Below, one piece after another: positions 7,903 to 15,180 of a DNA stretch of 64,000 nucleotides (positions are counted from its first letter, which is position 1; each line of letters begins with the position of its first letter). The position numbers and the translations under genes are program-made. This DNA comes from Castellaniella sp036379515 (GTDB lineage Bacteria; Pseudomonadota; Gammaproteobacteria; Burkholderiales; Burkholderiaceae_B): the NCBI RefSeq assembly GCF_036379515.1, contig NZ_DASVGN010000007.1, positions 49,126 to 113,125 of the forward strand. The letters are read 5' to 3'. Below the pieces are notes generated by a model. That model ran no database searches, was not told the origin of the DNA, and worked only from the letters and a program-made list of their open reading frames with translations.

Positions 7903-8229
7903 ATGACTTTCAAGGAAATCACACAGCGTTTTGCACAGTCGGAGTCCGGTAGTGATTCCTTCAAGCAGTTCTACAAAGACGCGTTCGAACTCATGAAGCG
8001 CGACCCCGACAACGCCGGCCTGTATTTCGTGGTGGGCATCGCGGCGCAGACGTATGTCATCAAGTACGAAGACCAGGCGGTTGCGCCCGAGTTTGCCGAC
8101 AGGATCAAGGCCACGCTGGAAGGGTTCAATGCCAGGCTGCTCGCTGCGCTGGACATGGCCCCAGCTGACCGCTTGCGAGTGTTGGGCGAAGTGGCAGTGG
8201 ATTACGAATGGAATGAATCCGCGTTCTGA
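7903..8229 (+). CDS. Conserved small hypothetical protein
   Basis: A 108-residue soluble, mostly helical-looking acidic protein beginning MTFKEITQRFAQSESGSD. It has no signal peptide, membrane segment or motif that I can name. The ATG at 7903 is chosen because the strand has GGAG-type purines about 10-15 bases upstream and the preceding in-frame codons look non-coding. It stands alone between the XRE regulator (115 bp before) and pyrE (122 bp after), preceded by a small CTGCCG/CGGCAG hairpin at 7821-7835. Codon use matches the neighbours, so I consider it a real gene of unknown function. Confidence 0.65.
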   Translation: MTFKEITQRFAQSESGSDSFKQFYKDAFELMKRDPDNAGLYFVVGIAAQTYVIKYEDQAVAPEFADRIKATLEGFNARLLAALDMAPADRLRVLGEVAVDYEWNESAF

Positions 8230-8351
8230 TTTCTGCCGCAGTTCACTGACTGAAGTCTGACATGGACCGTGCCTGGTCGAGCGTGGACTTGGCCTGCGGC
8301 AGCCTGCCAAAATGGCGGATAATGGCACGTTTACCCGATTTGAGGCCCCTC

Positions 8352-9023
8352 ATGATGCCTGGCTCACACGCCCTTGCTTTCGTTCGCTTCGCCCTGGAAC
8401 ATGGTGTGTTGCGCTTTGGTGAATTCAAGACCAAATCGGGGCGCGTGAGCCCCTATTTTTTTAACGCGGGTCTCTTTAATGATGGCGCTTGCGTGGGGCG
8501 GCTGGGCAAGTTCTATGCCGAGGCGCTGGTCAATTCCGGCCTCGAGTTCGACATGCTGTTTGGTCCGGCCTACAAGGGTATCCCGTTGGCGACGACGGCT
8601 GCCGTAGCCCTGGCCGAACACCCTGTTCTGGCGGGCCGTCACGTGCCGTTCGCCTTCAATCGCAAAGAGGCCAAGGATCACGGCGAAGGCGGGGTTCTGG
8701 TGGGCGCACCGCTCGCCGGGCGCGTGGTCATCATCGATGATGTGGTCACAGCCGGGACTTCGGTGCGTGAATCGGTGGGTCTCATCCGGGCGGCCGGTGC
8801 ACAACCTGCTGCCGTCCTGATTGCCATGGATCGCATGGAGCGTGCAGGCTCGCTGGGGAACCTGTCGGCGCATTCCGCCGTGCAGGACCTGGAACAAACC
8901 TATGGCATGCCGGTCATCAGTATCGCGTCCCTGACGGACGTGATCGGCCTGCTGGATGGCGACCCCGAACTCGCCGCCCACCGGGGTGCGGTGGTGGCGT
9001 ATCGCGAGCGCTACGGGATCTGA
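8352..9023 (+). CDS. pyrE: Orotate phosphoribosyltransferase (housekeeping)
   Basis: The 223-residue protein is a canonical PyrE. It has FGEFKTKSGRVSPYFFNAG near the N-terminus, GPAYKGIPLA, FNRKEAKDHGEGG and the PRPP loop VVIIDDVVTAGTSVRE. It makes OMP from orotate and PRPP in the fifth step of pyrimidine synthesis. GAGG at 8342-8345 supports the ATG at 8352, with ATG 8355 as an alternative. A GATAAT hexamer at 8318-8323 could be its -10 element. The gene is convergent with gatB and ends 13 bp before a hairpin. It is clearly a different lineage from the divergent copy upstream. Confidence 0.97.
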   Translation: MMPGSHALAFVRFALEHGVLRFGEFKTKSGRVSPYFFNAGLFNDGACVGRLGKFYAEALVNSGLEFDMLFGPAYKGIPLATTAAVALAEHPVLAGRHVPFAFNRKEAKDHGEGGVLVGAPLAGRVVIIDDVVTAGTSVRESVGLIRAAGAQPAAVLIAMDRMERAGSLGNLSAHSAVQDLEQTYGMPVISIASLTDVIGLLDGDPELAAHRGAVVAYRERYGI

Positions 9024-9036
9024 AGCCGCCTGTAGG

Positions 9037-9060
9037 CAGCCACCGCGATCGCGGTGGCTG
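9037..9060. terminator. Perfect hairpin between convergent pyrE and gatB
   Basis: CAGCCACCGC (9037-9046) and GCGGTGGCTG (9051-9060) form a perfect 10-bp stem with a GATC loop. It lies between the 3' ends of two convergent genes. There is no clear U-run on either side, so termination may be inefficient or Rho-assisted, but position and symmetry support a bidirectional terminator. Confidence 0.55.
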
Positions 9061-9068
9061 ATGCCGGC

Positions 9069-9094
9069 TATTGAAGTTTCTTATTGAAGTTTCT
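9069..9094. repeat. 13-bp tandem duplication at the gatB 3' end
   Basis: TATTGAAGTTTCT occurs twice in immediate succession, at 9069-9081 and 9082-9094. The second copy contains the last gatB codons and most of its stop; the first copy is the non-coding echo just past the stop. This looks like a recent replication-slippage event with no effect on the protein. Confidence 0.9.
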
Positions 9095-10535
9095 GTTTGA
9101 GCAGGGTGTTGACCTGCTGCGGATTGGCCTTGCCCCGTGCGGCCTTCATGATCTGACCGACCAGTGAATTGAAGGCTTTTTCTTTGCCTGCACGATATTG
9201 CTCCACGATGTCGGGGTGCGCGGCCAGCACGGTGTCTATCATGGCTTCGATGGCGCCCGTGTCGCTGATCTGGCGCAGGCCCTTGGCTTCGATGATGGCG
9301 TCGGGTTCGCCCCCCGATTCTCCCGCCCACATGGCTGTAAAGACGTCGCGGGCCATCTTGTTGGAAATCGTGCCATCCAGAATACGGGTGATGAGCGCTG
9401 CCAGCCGCTGGGGCGAGACGGGGGATTGCCGGATCTCGAGCTCCTCGCGGTTCAGTGCAGCGGACAGCTCGCCCAGGATCCAGTTGGCCGCCTGCTTCGC
9501 CTGCCCGCCAGGCAGCGCATGCGCCACGGCTTCGAAGTAATTGGCGATGTCGCGGTGCAGCGTGAGCTGGGCCGCATCGTAGGCGGTGAGCCCCATCTCG
9601 GCTTCAAAACGGGCCCGCTTGGCGGCGGGCAGTTCGGGCAGGGTGGCGCGTACGTGCTCGATCCAGTCTTGCGGCACGATGAGCGGCGGCAGGTCGGGGT
9701 CGGGGAAATAGCGGTAATCGTTGGAGTCTTCCTTCGAGCGCATGGTGCGGGTTTCGTCGCGCTCGGAATCGTACAGGCGCGTTTCCTGGCGCACCGTGCC
9801 GCCGTCTTCGATCAGTTCAATCTGGCGGCGGGCTTCGTATTGGATGGCGCGTTCGATAAAGCGAAATGAGTTGATGTTCTTGATTTCGCACCGCGTGCCG
9901 AATTCTTTTTGCCCCTTGGGGCGCACCGACACGTTGGCATCGCAGCGAAAGGACCCTTCCTGCATGTTGCCATCCGAGATCCCCAGCCACACCACCAGCC
10001 CGTGCAGCGCACGTGCGTACGCCACGGCCTCGGCGGCCGAACGCATTTCGGGTTCGGAGACGATCTCGAGCAGCGGGGTTCCCGCACGATTCAGGTCGAT
10101 GCCGCTGGAGGACTCGCCGTGCGGGCCCTGAAAATGCTCGTGCAGTGATTTGCCTGCATCTTCTTCCAGGTGGGCGCGGGTCAGGTTCACCGTGTGTTCC
10201 TGCTCGCCGACGAAGAACGAAAGCTGCCCGCCCAGGACGATGGGAAGTTCCATCTGGCTGATCTGGTAATTCTTGGGCAGGTCGGGGTAGAAGTAGTTCT
10301 TGCGTGCGAAGACCGAGCGATTGGCCACCTGAGCGCCGATGGCCAGGCCAAAGCGGATCGCACGTTCGACGGCGCCACGGTTCATGACCGGCAGCGATCC
10401 CGGCAGCGCCATGTCCACGGCGTTGGCTTGCGTGTTGGGCGTGGCACCGAACTGCGTGCTGCTGCGGGAAAAGATTTTCGACTGTGTGGAGAGCTGGGTA
10501 TGCGTTTCCAGCCCGATGACGATTTCCCAATCCAT
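9081..10535 (-). CDS. gatB: Aspartyl/glutamyl-tRNA amidotransferase subunit B
   Basis: The 484-residue protein begins WEIVIGLETHTQLSTQSKIF and contains the GatB kinase-domain stretches YFYPDLPKNYQISQ, GIDLNRAGTPLLEIVSEP and RCDANVSVRP, followed by a helical tRNA-binding tail. GatB phosphorylates the misacylated glutamate or aspartate on tRNA and receives ammonia from GatA, making Gln-tRNA(Gln) or Asn-tRNA(Asn). gltX is also in this window. Start and gatA stop overlap as TAATG, so translation is coupled. Length is normal. Confidence 0.97.
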   Translation of the reverse strand: MDWEIVIGLETHTQLSTQSKIFSRSSTQFGATPNTQANAVDMALPGSLPVMNRGAVERAIRFGLAIGAQVANRSVFARKNYFYPDLPKNYQISQMELPIVLGGQLSFFVGEQEHTVNLTRAHLEEDAGKSLHEHFQGPHGESSSGIDLNRAGTPLLEIVSEPEMRSAAEAVAYARALHGLVVWLGISDGNMQEGSFRCDANVSVRPKGQKEFGTRCEIKNINSFRFIERAIQYEARRQIELIEDGGTVRQETRLYDSERDETRTMRSKEDSNDYRYFPDPDLPPLIVPQDWIEHVRATLPELPAAKRARFEAEMGLTAYDAAQLTLHRDIANYFEAVAHALPGGQAKQAANWILGELSAALNREELEIRQSPVSPQRLAALITRILDGTISNKMARDVFTAMWAGESGGEPDAIIEAKGLRQISDTGAIEAMIDTVLAAHPDIVEQYRAGKEKAFNSLVGQIMKAARGKANPQQVNTLLKQKLQ

Positions 10536-12058
10536 TATGCGTGCCCCGGAATGCGTTGATGCCAGTCGGTGACCTGTTGATAGCGGTCTGCCAGCGCCAG
10601 CAGATGGCCTTCGGAAAAATAGCGTCCCACGAGCTGCAGGCCGATCGGCAGGGGCGTGGTGCCACCGCCAAAGCCACAGGGGATGGACATGCCGGGCAGG
10701 CCGGCCAGACTCACTCCCAGCGTGTAGATGTCGGCCAGCCAGTCGGCGATGGGGTCCTGCCGGTTGTCACCGATACGGCGTGCCACGTCGGGTGTGACCG
10801 GGCCCATGATGACGTCGCAATCATTTGCGAAGGCGTGCTGAAAGTCATCGACGATCATGCGGCGCACCCGTTGCGCCTGCAGGTAATAGGCGTCGTAGTA
10901 GCCATGCGACAGCACGTAGGTGCCCACCAGAATACGCCGGCGGACTTCGTCACCGAAGCCTTCGGTACGTGAGCGGCTGGTCATGTCGATCAGGTCGCCG
11001 TAATGCGCGGCCCGGTGACCGTAGCGCACTCCATCGTAGCGCGACAGATTGCTGGAGGCTTCAGCCGGTGCGATAACGTAATATGCCGGGATGGCCAGAC
11101 GAGTGCGCGGCAGAGAAATCTCCACACGGGTAGCGCCCAGCGATTCGAACACCTTGAGGGCCGCTTCGATCGCGTCTCCTACTGTTGCGGACAGCCCCTC
11201 GTTGAAGAACTCGCGCGGGACGCCAATGCGCAGGCCCTTGAGGGGCTGCGCTGCCGCCGCCTCGAAGCGCACCTGTGCGGCAGCATAATCCGACTGCACA
11301 CGCCCAGGGGCGTTGGCGACGCCATCGCAGGATTCCAGGCTGGTGGAGTCGCGCTCGTCGAAACCGCTCATGACGTCGAGCAGGGGGACCAGGTCGCAGG
11401 CGTTGCGAGCCAGTACCCCCGCCTGGTCCAGGCTGGACGCGTAGGCGATCATGCCATAGCGGGACACGGTGCCATAGGTGGGCTTGATGCCGCTGACGCC
11501 ACACAGGGCGGCCGGCTGACGTACCGAGCCTCCGGTGTCAGTGCCGGTGGCACCGACCACCAGCCCCGCGGCCACGGCTGCTGCCGAACCGCCTGAAGAA
11601 CCACCGGGCACGTGCTCGGGGTTCCAGGGGTTGTGGACGGCGCCGAAAGCGGAGTTTTCATTGCCCGAGCCCATGGCAAATTCGTCGCAGCTGAGCTTTC
11701 CGAGCGATACGGTGCCTGCGGCACGCAGCTGGCCCACCACTGTGGCATCGAAGGGGCTGACGTAGTGCTCGAGCATTTTGCTCGAGGCCGTCGTGCGCCA
11801 TCCTTGGGTGACGAACAAGTCCTTGTGTGCAATCGGGATGCCCGTGAGGGGCCCGGCCTGGCCGGCAGCGCGCGTGGCGTCCGCCGTGCGGGCCTGTTCC
11901 AGGGTGAGGGCGTCGTCGACGTGCAGGAACACGTGGCTATCCGGATAGGCGTGGACGGCCTGCAGGGTGTCGGTGGCCAGTTCGACGGCACTGATGCGTT
12001 TGTCGCTCAGGGCCTGGCTCAGATCGCGGAGGCTGTGGAATTCAGAAAGCAGGGTCAT
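10535..12058 (-). CDS. gatA: Aspartyl/glutamyl-tRNA amidotransferase subunit A
   Basis: The 507-residue amidase-signature protein has the complete Ser-cisSer-Lys triad at canonical positions: Lys79 in PIAHKD, Ser154 in PGGSSGGSAA and Ser178 in TDTGGSVR. It hydrolyses glutamine and channels ammonia to GatB. The gene sits between gatC (3 bp gap) and gatB (1 bp overlap) in the usual C-A-B order and is transcribed leftward. Confidence 0.97.
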   Translation of the reverse strand: MTLLSEFHSLRDLSQALSDKRISAVELATDTLQAVHAYPDSHVFLHVDDALTLEQARTADATRAAGQAGPLTGIPIAHKDLFVTQGWRTTASSKMLEHYVSPFDATVVGQLRAAGTVSLGKLSCDEFAMGSGNENSAFGAVHNPWNPEHVPGGSSGGSAAAVAAGLVVGATGTDTGGSVRQPAALCGVSGIKPTYGTVSRYGMIAYASSLDQAGVLARNACDLVPLLDVMSGFDERDSTSLESCDGVANAPGRVQSDYAAAQVRFEAAAAQPLKGLRIGVPREFFNEGLSATVGDAIEAALKVFESLGATRVEISLPRTRLAIPAYYVIAPAEASSNLSRYDGVRYGHRAAHYGDLIDMTSRSRTEGFGDEVRRRILVGTYVLSHGYYDAYYLQAQRVRRMIVDDFQHAFANDCDVIMGPVTPDVARRIGDNRQDPIADWLADIYTLGVSLAGLPGMSIPCGFGGGTTPLPIGLQLVGRYFSEGHLLALADRYQQVTDWHQRIPGHA

Positions 12059-12061
12059 GGC

Positions 12062-12370
12062 TTATTCGATGACGGTGGGAACCAGAAACAGCCCTTGGTG
12101 TGCGGCCGGTGCATTGGTCAGGCAGGCATCACGCTGTGCGATGGTCTGAGCCGGTTCTGCGGTGTCTTCGCGCAGGCGCAGGGCAACGTCCTGATGTGCC
12201 GCCAGCGGGTGCGCCATGGGGGTGATGCCCTGGGTATCCACAGCCTGCAGTTCCTGGATCAGCCCGAGAATGCGGGTGAGTTCCTGCTGTGCGCGTTGCT
12301 GGTCGTTGGCCGTGAGATTCAGGCCGGCAAGCCGCGCCAGCCAGGCGATGTCCTGTTCAGTCAGTGCCAT
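12062..12370 (-). CDS. gatC: Aspartyl/glutamyl-tRNA amidotransferase subunit C
   Basis: This is a 102-residue GatC with the typical start MALTEQDIAWLARLAGLNL and the central ILGLIQELQAVDTQGITPMA-type segment that wraps around GatA and GatB. I use the ATG at 12370; a longer frame from 12409 adds 13 residues not seen in the family. It is the first gene of the leftward gatCAB operon and is divergent from mreB. Confidence 0.95.
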   Translation of the reverse strand: MALTEQDIAWLARLAGLNLTANDQQRAQQELTRILGLIQELQAVDTQGITPMAHPLAAHQDVALRLREDTAEPAQTIAQRDACLTNAPAAHQGLFLVPTVIE

Positions 12371-12584
12371 GTCGGTGGTTCCGGTGAGTACTCGTCCGTG
12401 CGTGCGCAAGGGCGGTGGATACGTCTGGGGTGTAACCGGAAATTAGAAAAGCAATGATTTTGCAATATATTACGCAGTCGCTTCAGCGTATCCGAGGGGG
12501 ATTATAAGTTATCATTGCTGATTCCATGCGGAATGGCCGGCGCTTATCGCCGAGCCCCCTTGTCCTCTTTTCATTAGTGCGCCC
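12371..12584. promoter_or_regulatory. Divergent promoter region gatC / mreB
   Basis: The 214-bp non-coding stretch between the divergent gatC and mreB genes has an AT-rich core at about 12440-12520. It contains TATAAG (plus) and TATAAT (minus) hexamers in the symmetric patch around 12500-12515, plausible -10 elements for the two operons. No convincing -35 element can be fixed by eye, so individual promoters are tentative. Confidence 0.4.
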
Positions 12585-13628
12585 ATGTTCGGATTCCTAC
12601 GCAGCTATTTTTCCAGCGACATGGCGATTGACCTCGGCACGGCGAATACGCTCATTTATGTCCGCAGCAAGGGCATCGTGCTGGATGAACCCTCGGTCGT
12701 CGCCATTCGTCACGATGGTGGCCCCAACGGCAAAAAAATCATTCAGGCTGTCGGCCGCGAAGCCAAGCAGATGCTGGGCCGCGTGCCTGGCAACATCGAG
12801 GCCATTCGGCCCATGAAAGACGGCGTGATTGCCGATTTCACCGTCACCGAGCAAATGCTCAAGCAGTTCATTCGCATGGTGCACCCGCGAAGCATGCTGG
12901 CGCCCAGCCCGCGCATCATCGTGTGCGTGCCCTGCGGTTCCACCCAGGTCGAGCGTCGCGCCATCCGTGAATCCGCTCTGGGTGCGGGAGCCAGCCAGGT
13001 CTACCTGATCGAAGAACCCATGGCGGCTGCCATCGGGGCCGGCCTGGCCGTGTCCGACGCCAGCGGGTCCATGGTGGTCGACATCGGTGGCGGTACCACC
13101 GAAGTCGCCGTGATTTCGTTGGGTGGCATGGTGTACAAGGGCTCCGTGCGGGTCGGCGGCGACAAATTCGACGAAGCCATCGTCAATTACATTCGTCGCA
13201 ATTACGGCATGCTCATCGGCGAGCCCACGGCCGAGCTCATCAAGAAAGAAATCGGTTCGGCCTTCCCGGGCTCCGAAATCCGCGAAATCGAAGTCAAGGG
13301 CCGTAACCTGTCCGAAGGCGTCCCGCGCAGCTTCACGGTGTCGTCCAACGAAATCCTCGAGTCCCTCACTGATCCTCTGAACCAGATCGTGTCTTCGGTG
13401 AAAACGGCGCTGGAACAAACGCCGCCGGAACTGGGGGCCGACATCACCGACAAGGGCATTTCCCTCACGGGAGGTGGCGCTTTGTTGCATGATCTGGATC
13501 GTCTCCTGCAAGAAGAAACCGGCCTGCCCGTAGTCGTGGCCGAAGACCCGCTCACCTGCGTGGTGCGCGGTTGTGGTGAAGCACTGGAGCACCTGGAGCG
13601 TCTGGGTGGGGTGTTCATCTACGATTGA
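12585..13628 (+). CDS. mreB: Rod-shape determining actin homologue MreB
   Basis: The 347-residue protein has the full actin-fold motif set: phosphate 1 IDLGTANTLIY at the N-terminus, IEEPMAAAIGAGL, phosphate 2 MVVDIGGGTTEVAVISLGG and the adenosine motif LTGGGALLHDLDRLL. The N-terminal MFGFLRSYF is the amphipathic membrane anchor of Gram-negative MreB. It polymerises under the inner membrane and directs lateral wall synthesis with MreC, MreD, PBP2 and RodA, all encoded directly downstream. Confidence 0.98.
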   Translation: MFGFLRSYFSSDMAIDLGTANTLIYVRSKGIVLDEPSVVAIRHDGGPNGKKIIQAVGREAKQMLGRVPGNIEAIRPMKDGVIADFTVTEQMLKQFIRMVHPRSMLAPSPRIIVCVPCGSTQVERRAIRESALGAGASQVYLIEEPMAAAIGAGLAVSDASGSMVVDIGGGTTEVAVISLGGMVYKGSVRVGGDKFDEAIVNYIRRNYGMLIGEPTAELIKKEIGSAFPGSEIREIEVKGRNLSEGVPRSFTVSSNEILESLTDPLNQIVSSVKTALEQTPPELGADITDKGISLTGGGALLHDLDRLLQEETGLPVVVAEDPLTCVVRGCGEALEHLERLGGVFIYD

Positions 13629-13745
13629 CCGGCGCGTTGCGAGGCCCTGTCCCAATTGCCGGATGGGGTGCCCGACGCCCTTGTTGCAATGCGCCATTGA
13701 CTGAACTGGCTCGACAGCACGTTGGGCCACCATTGCTGTTTCGCC

Positions 13746-14630
13746 ATGAGAGAACCCGGCAAACTGACACTCTTCAAGACAGGACCCAGCGTGGAAGTCC
13801 GCGCGGTGCTCCTGATCATGGTATGTCTGGTGCTGGTGGTGGTGGACGCCCACTGGGCAGTGTTTTCTTCTGCCCGCCGGGCCGTGGCCGTAGCCATTTA
13901 CCCCTTCGAGCGCGTGGTACTGGCACCGCGCGATGCGCTCGAATACTTCGACAGCTGGTCCCACGCAGCTACGCTGGCGCGTGATGAACAGGATGCCTTG
14001 CGCCGGCAGCGCATCGAGATGGCGCAGATCGCCACGCACGCGGCGCAGTTGGCGACCGAGAACGAGCAGTTGCGGCGCTTGCTCAATGTATCGGAAAAGA
14101 TTTCTCAGAAGTCGGTGGCGGTCGAAGTCTTCTACGTGCCGCCTGATGCCTTCAACCACAGGTTGATTTTCAACAAGGGTTCGCGTGCCGGGATCAAGCC
14201 GGGGATGCCCGTGATCGACGAGGGCGGCGTGGTGGGGCAGATCATTCGTGTCACGCCGTTTACCTCCGAGGCCGCGCTGCTGTTTGACGACCGCATGTCC
14301 ATTCCCGTGCAGGTGCTGCGCAATGGCCTGCGGTTGATTGCCTTCGGCAGCGACGAGGTCGGCAAGCTCGAGGTGCGCTATCTGTCGGGCAACGTGGACA
14401 TCAAACCAGGCGATACCCTGGTCACCAGCGGGATTGGCGGGTTGTTCCCGGCCGGCTTGCCGGTGGGCCGCGTCGAGAAGGTGGATCATGACCCCGGCAC
14501 CGGCTTTGCGATGGCGATTGCCGACCCCTTGTCGCATCCCGAGCGCTACCGGCATTTTCTGGTCCTGCAGGTGGACGTGAGCGACGTTCCGGACCCCAAG
14601 GAGATCGAGCGTGAACTCGCGCACCCATAG
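13746..14630 (+). CDS. mreC: Rod-shape determining protein MreC
   Basis: The protein has one membrane segment near residues 18-38 (VLLIMVCLVLVVVDAHWAVF), then a coiled coil (about 70-110, with LATENEQLRRLLNVSEK), then the paired beta-barrel periplasmic domain of MreC (VIDEGGVVGQIIRV, VTSGIGGLFPAGLPVGRV). I prefer the ATG at 13746; 13722 is an in-frame alternative. It links MreB to PBP2 and RodA across the inner membrane. The 118 bp after mreB are non-coding, and its 3' end overlaps the mreD start by 20 bp. Confidence 0.95.
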   Translation: MREPGKLTLFKTGPSVEVRAVLLIMVCLVLVVVDAHWAVFSSARRAVAVAIYPFERVVLAPRDALEYFDSWSHAATLARDEQDALRRQRIEMAQIATHAAQLATENEQLRRLLNVSEKISQKSVAVEVFYVPPDAFNHRLIFNKGSRAGIKPGMPVIDEGGVVGQIIRVTPFTSEAALLFDDRMSIPVQVLRNGLRLIAFGSDEVGKLEVRYLSGNVDIKPGDTLVTSGIGGLFPAGLPVGRVEKVDHDPGTGFAMAIADPLSHPERYRHFLVLQVDVSDVPDPKEIERELAHP

Positions 14631-15177
14631 GCCGGCGTCGGGGCAGTCGTCTCTCATGGCGCTGCAGCCCATCGATTCGGCTCCGTTCTATCGTCCCGCG
14701 CCCTCCTTGCTCGTCTGGGGGTCCTTGATCGGCATCTGGATGGCCTCGTTGCTGCCCTGGCGCCTGTGGGCTCCGGTCCCGGACCTGCTCATGCTGGTGC
14801 TGGCGTTCTGGTGTTTGCACGAGCCCAACCGGGTGGGGCTGTTCACTGCCTTCGTGCTGGGTGTGCTCATGGATGTGCACGACACGGGCCTGCTGGGGCT
14901 GCATGCGCTGTGCTATGTGTTGGTGGCTTATGGCATCTTGCGATTGAACCGGCGTCTGCAGCATTTCAATCCCTGGGTGCAGATGCTGCATGTGCTGCCG
15001 ATCTTCATCGTGGCACTCATGGCATCCCACCTGCTGGGCGCATGGATGAACGGTGAGTGGGTTGGCTGGGACTGGCTCTGGTCGGGCGTCATCACGGCGG
15101 TCCTGTGGCCTCTGGCCGATGTGCTGCTGCTACTGTATCAGCGCCGCCTGGATGGCTCGGACGTGGGTTCCGTGTAG
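14611..15177 (+). CDS. mreD: Rod-shape determining membrane protein MreD
   Basis: The 188-residue inner-membrane protein has five to six hydrophobic segments and the MreD segment RVGLFTAFVLGVLMDVHDTG. The GTG at 14611 gives a 20-bp overlap with mreC; an internal ATG at 14656 would remove a polar 15-residue N-terminus and is equally possible. It is an integral part of the elongasome encoded by this operon. Confidence 0.93.
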   Translation: MNSRTHRPASGQSSLMALQPIDSAPFYRPAPSLLVWGSLIGIWMASLLPWRLWAPVPDLLMLVLAFWCLHEPNRVGLFTAFVLGVLMDVHDTGLLGLHALCYVLVAYGILRLNRRLQHFNPWVQMLHVLPIFIVALMASHLLGAWMNGEWVGWDWLWSGVITAVLWPLADVLLLLYQRRLDGSDVGSV

Positions 15178-15180
15178 CTT

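Noticed and set aside
12597..14672. Very long minus-strand open frame across mreB and mreC
   Set aside because: It is an antisense shadow caused by high GC; both plus-strand genes are unmistakable and the product has no family features.
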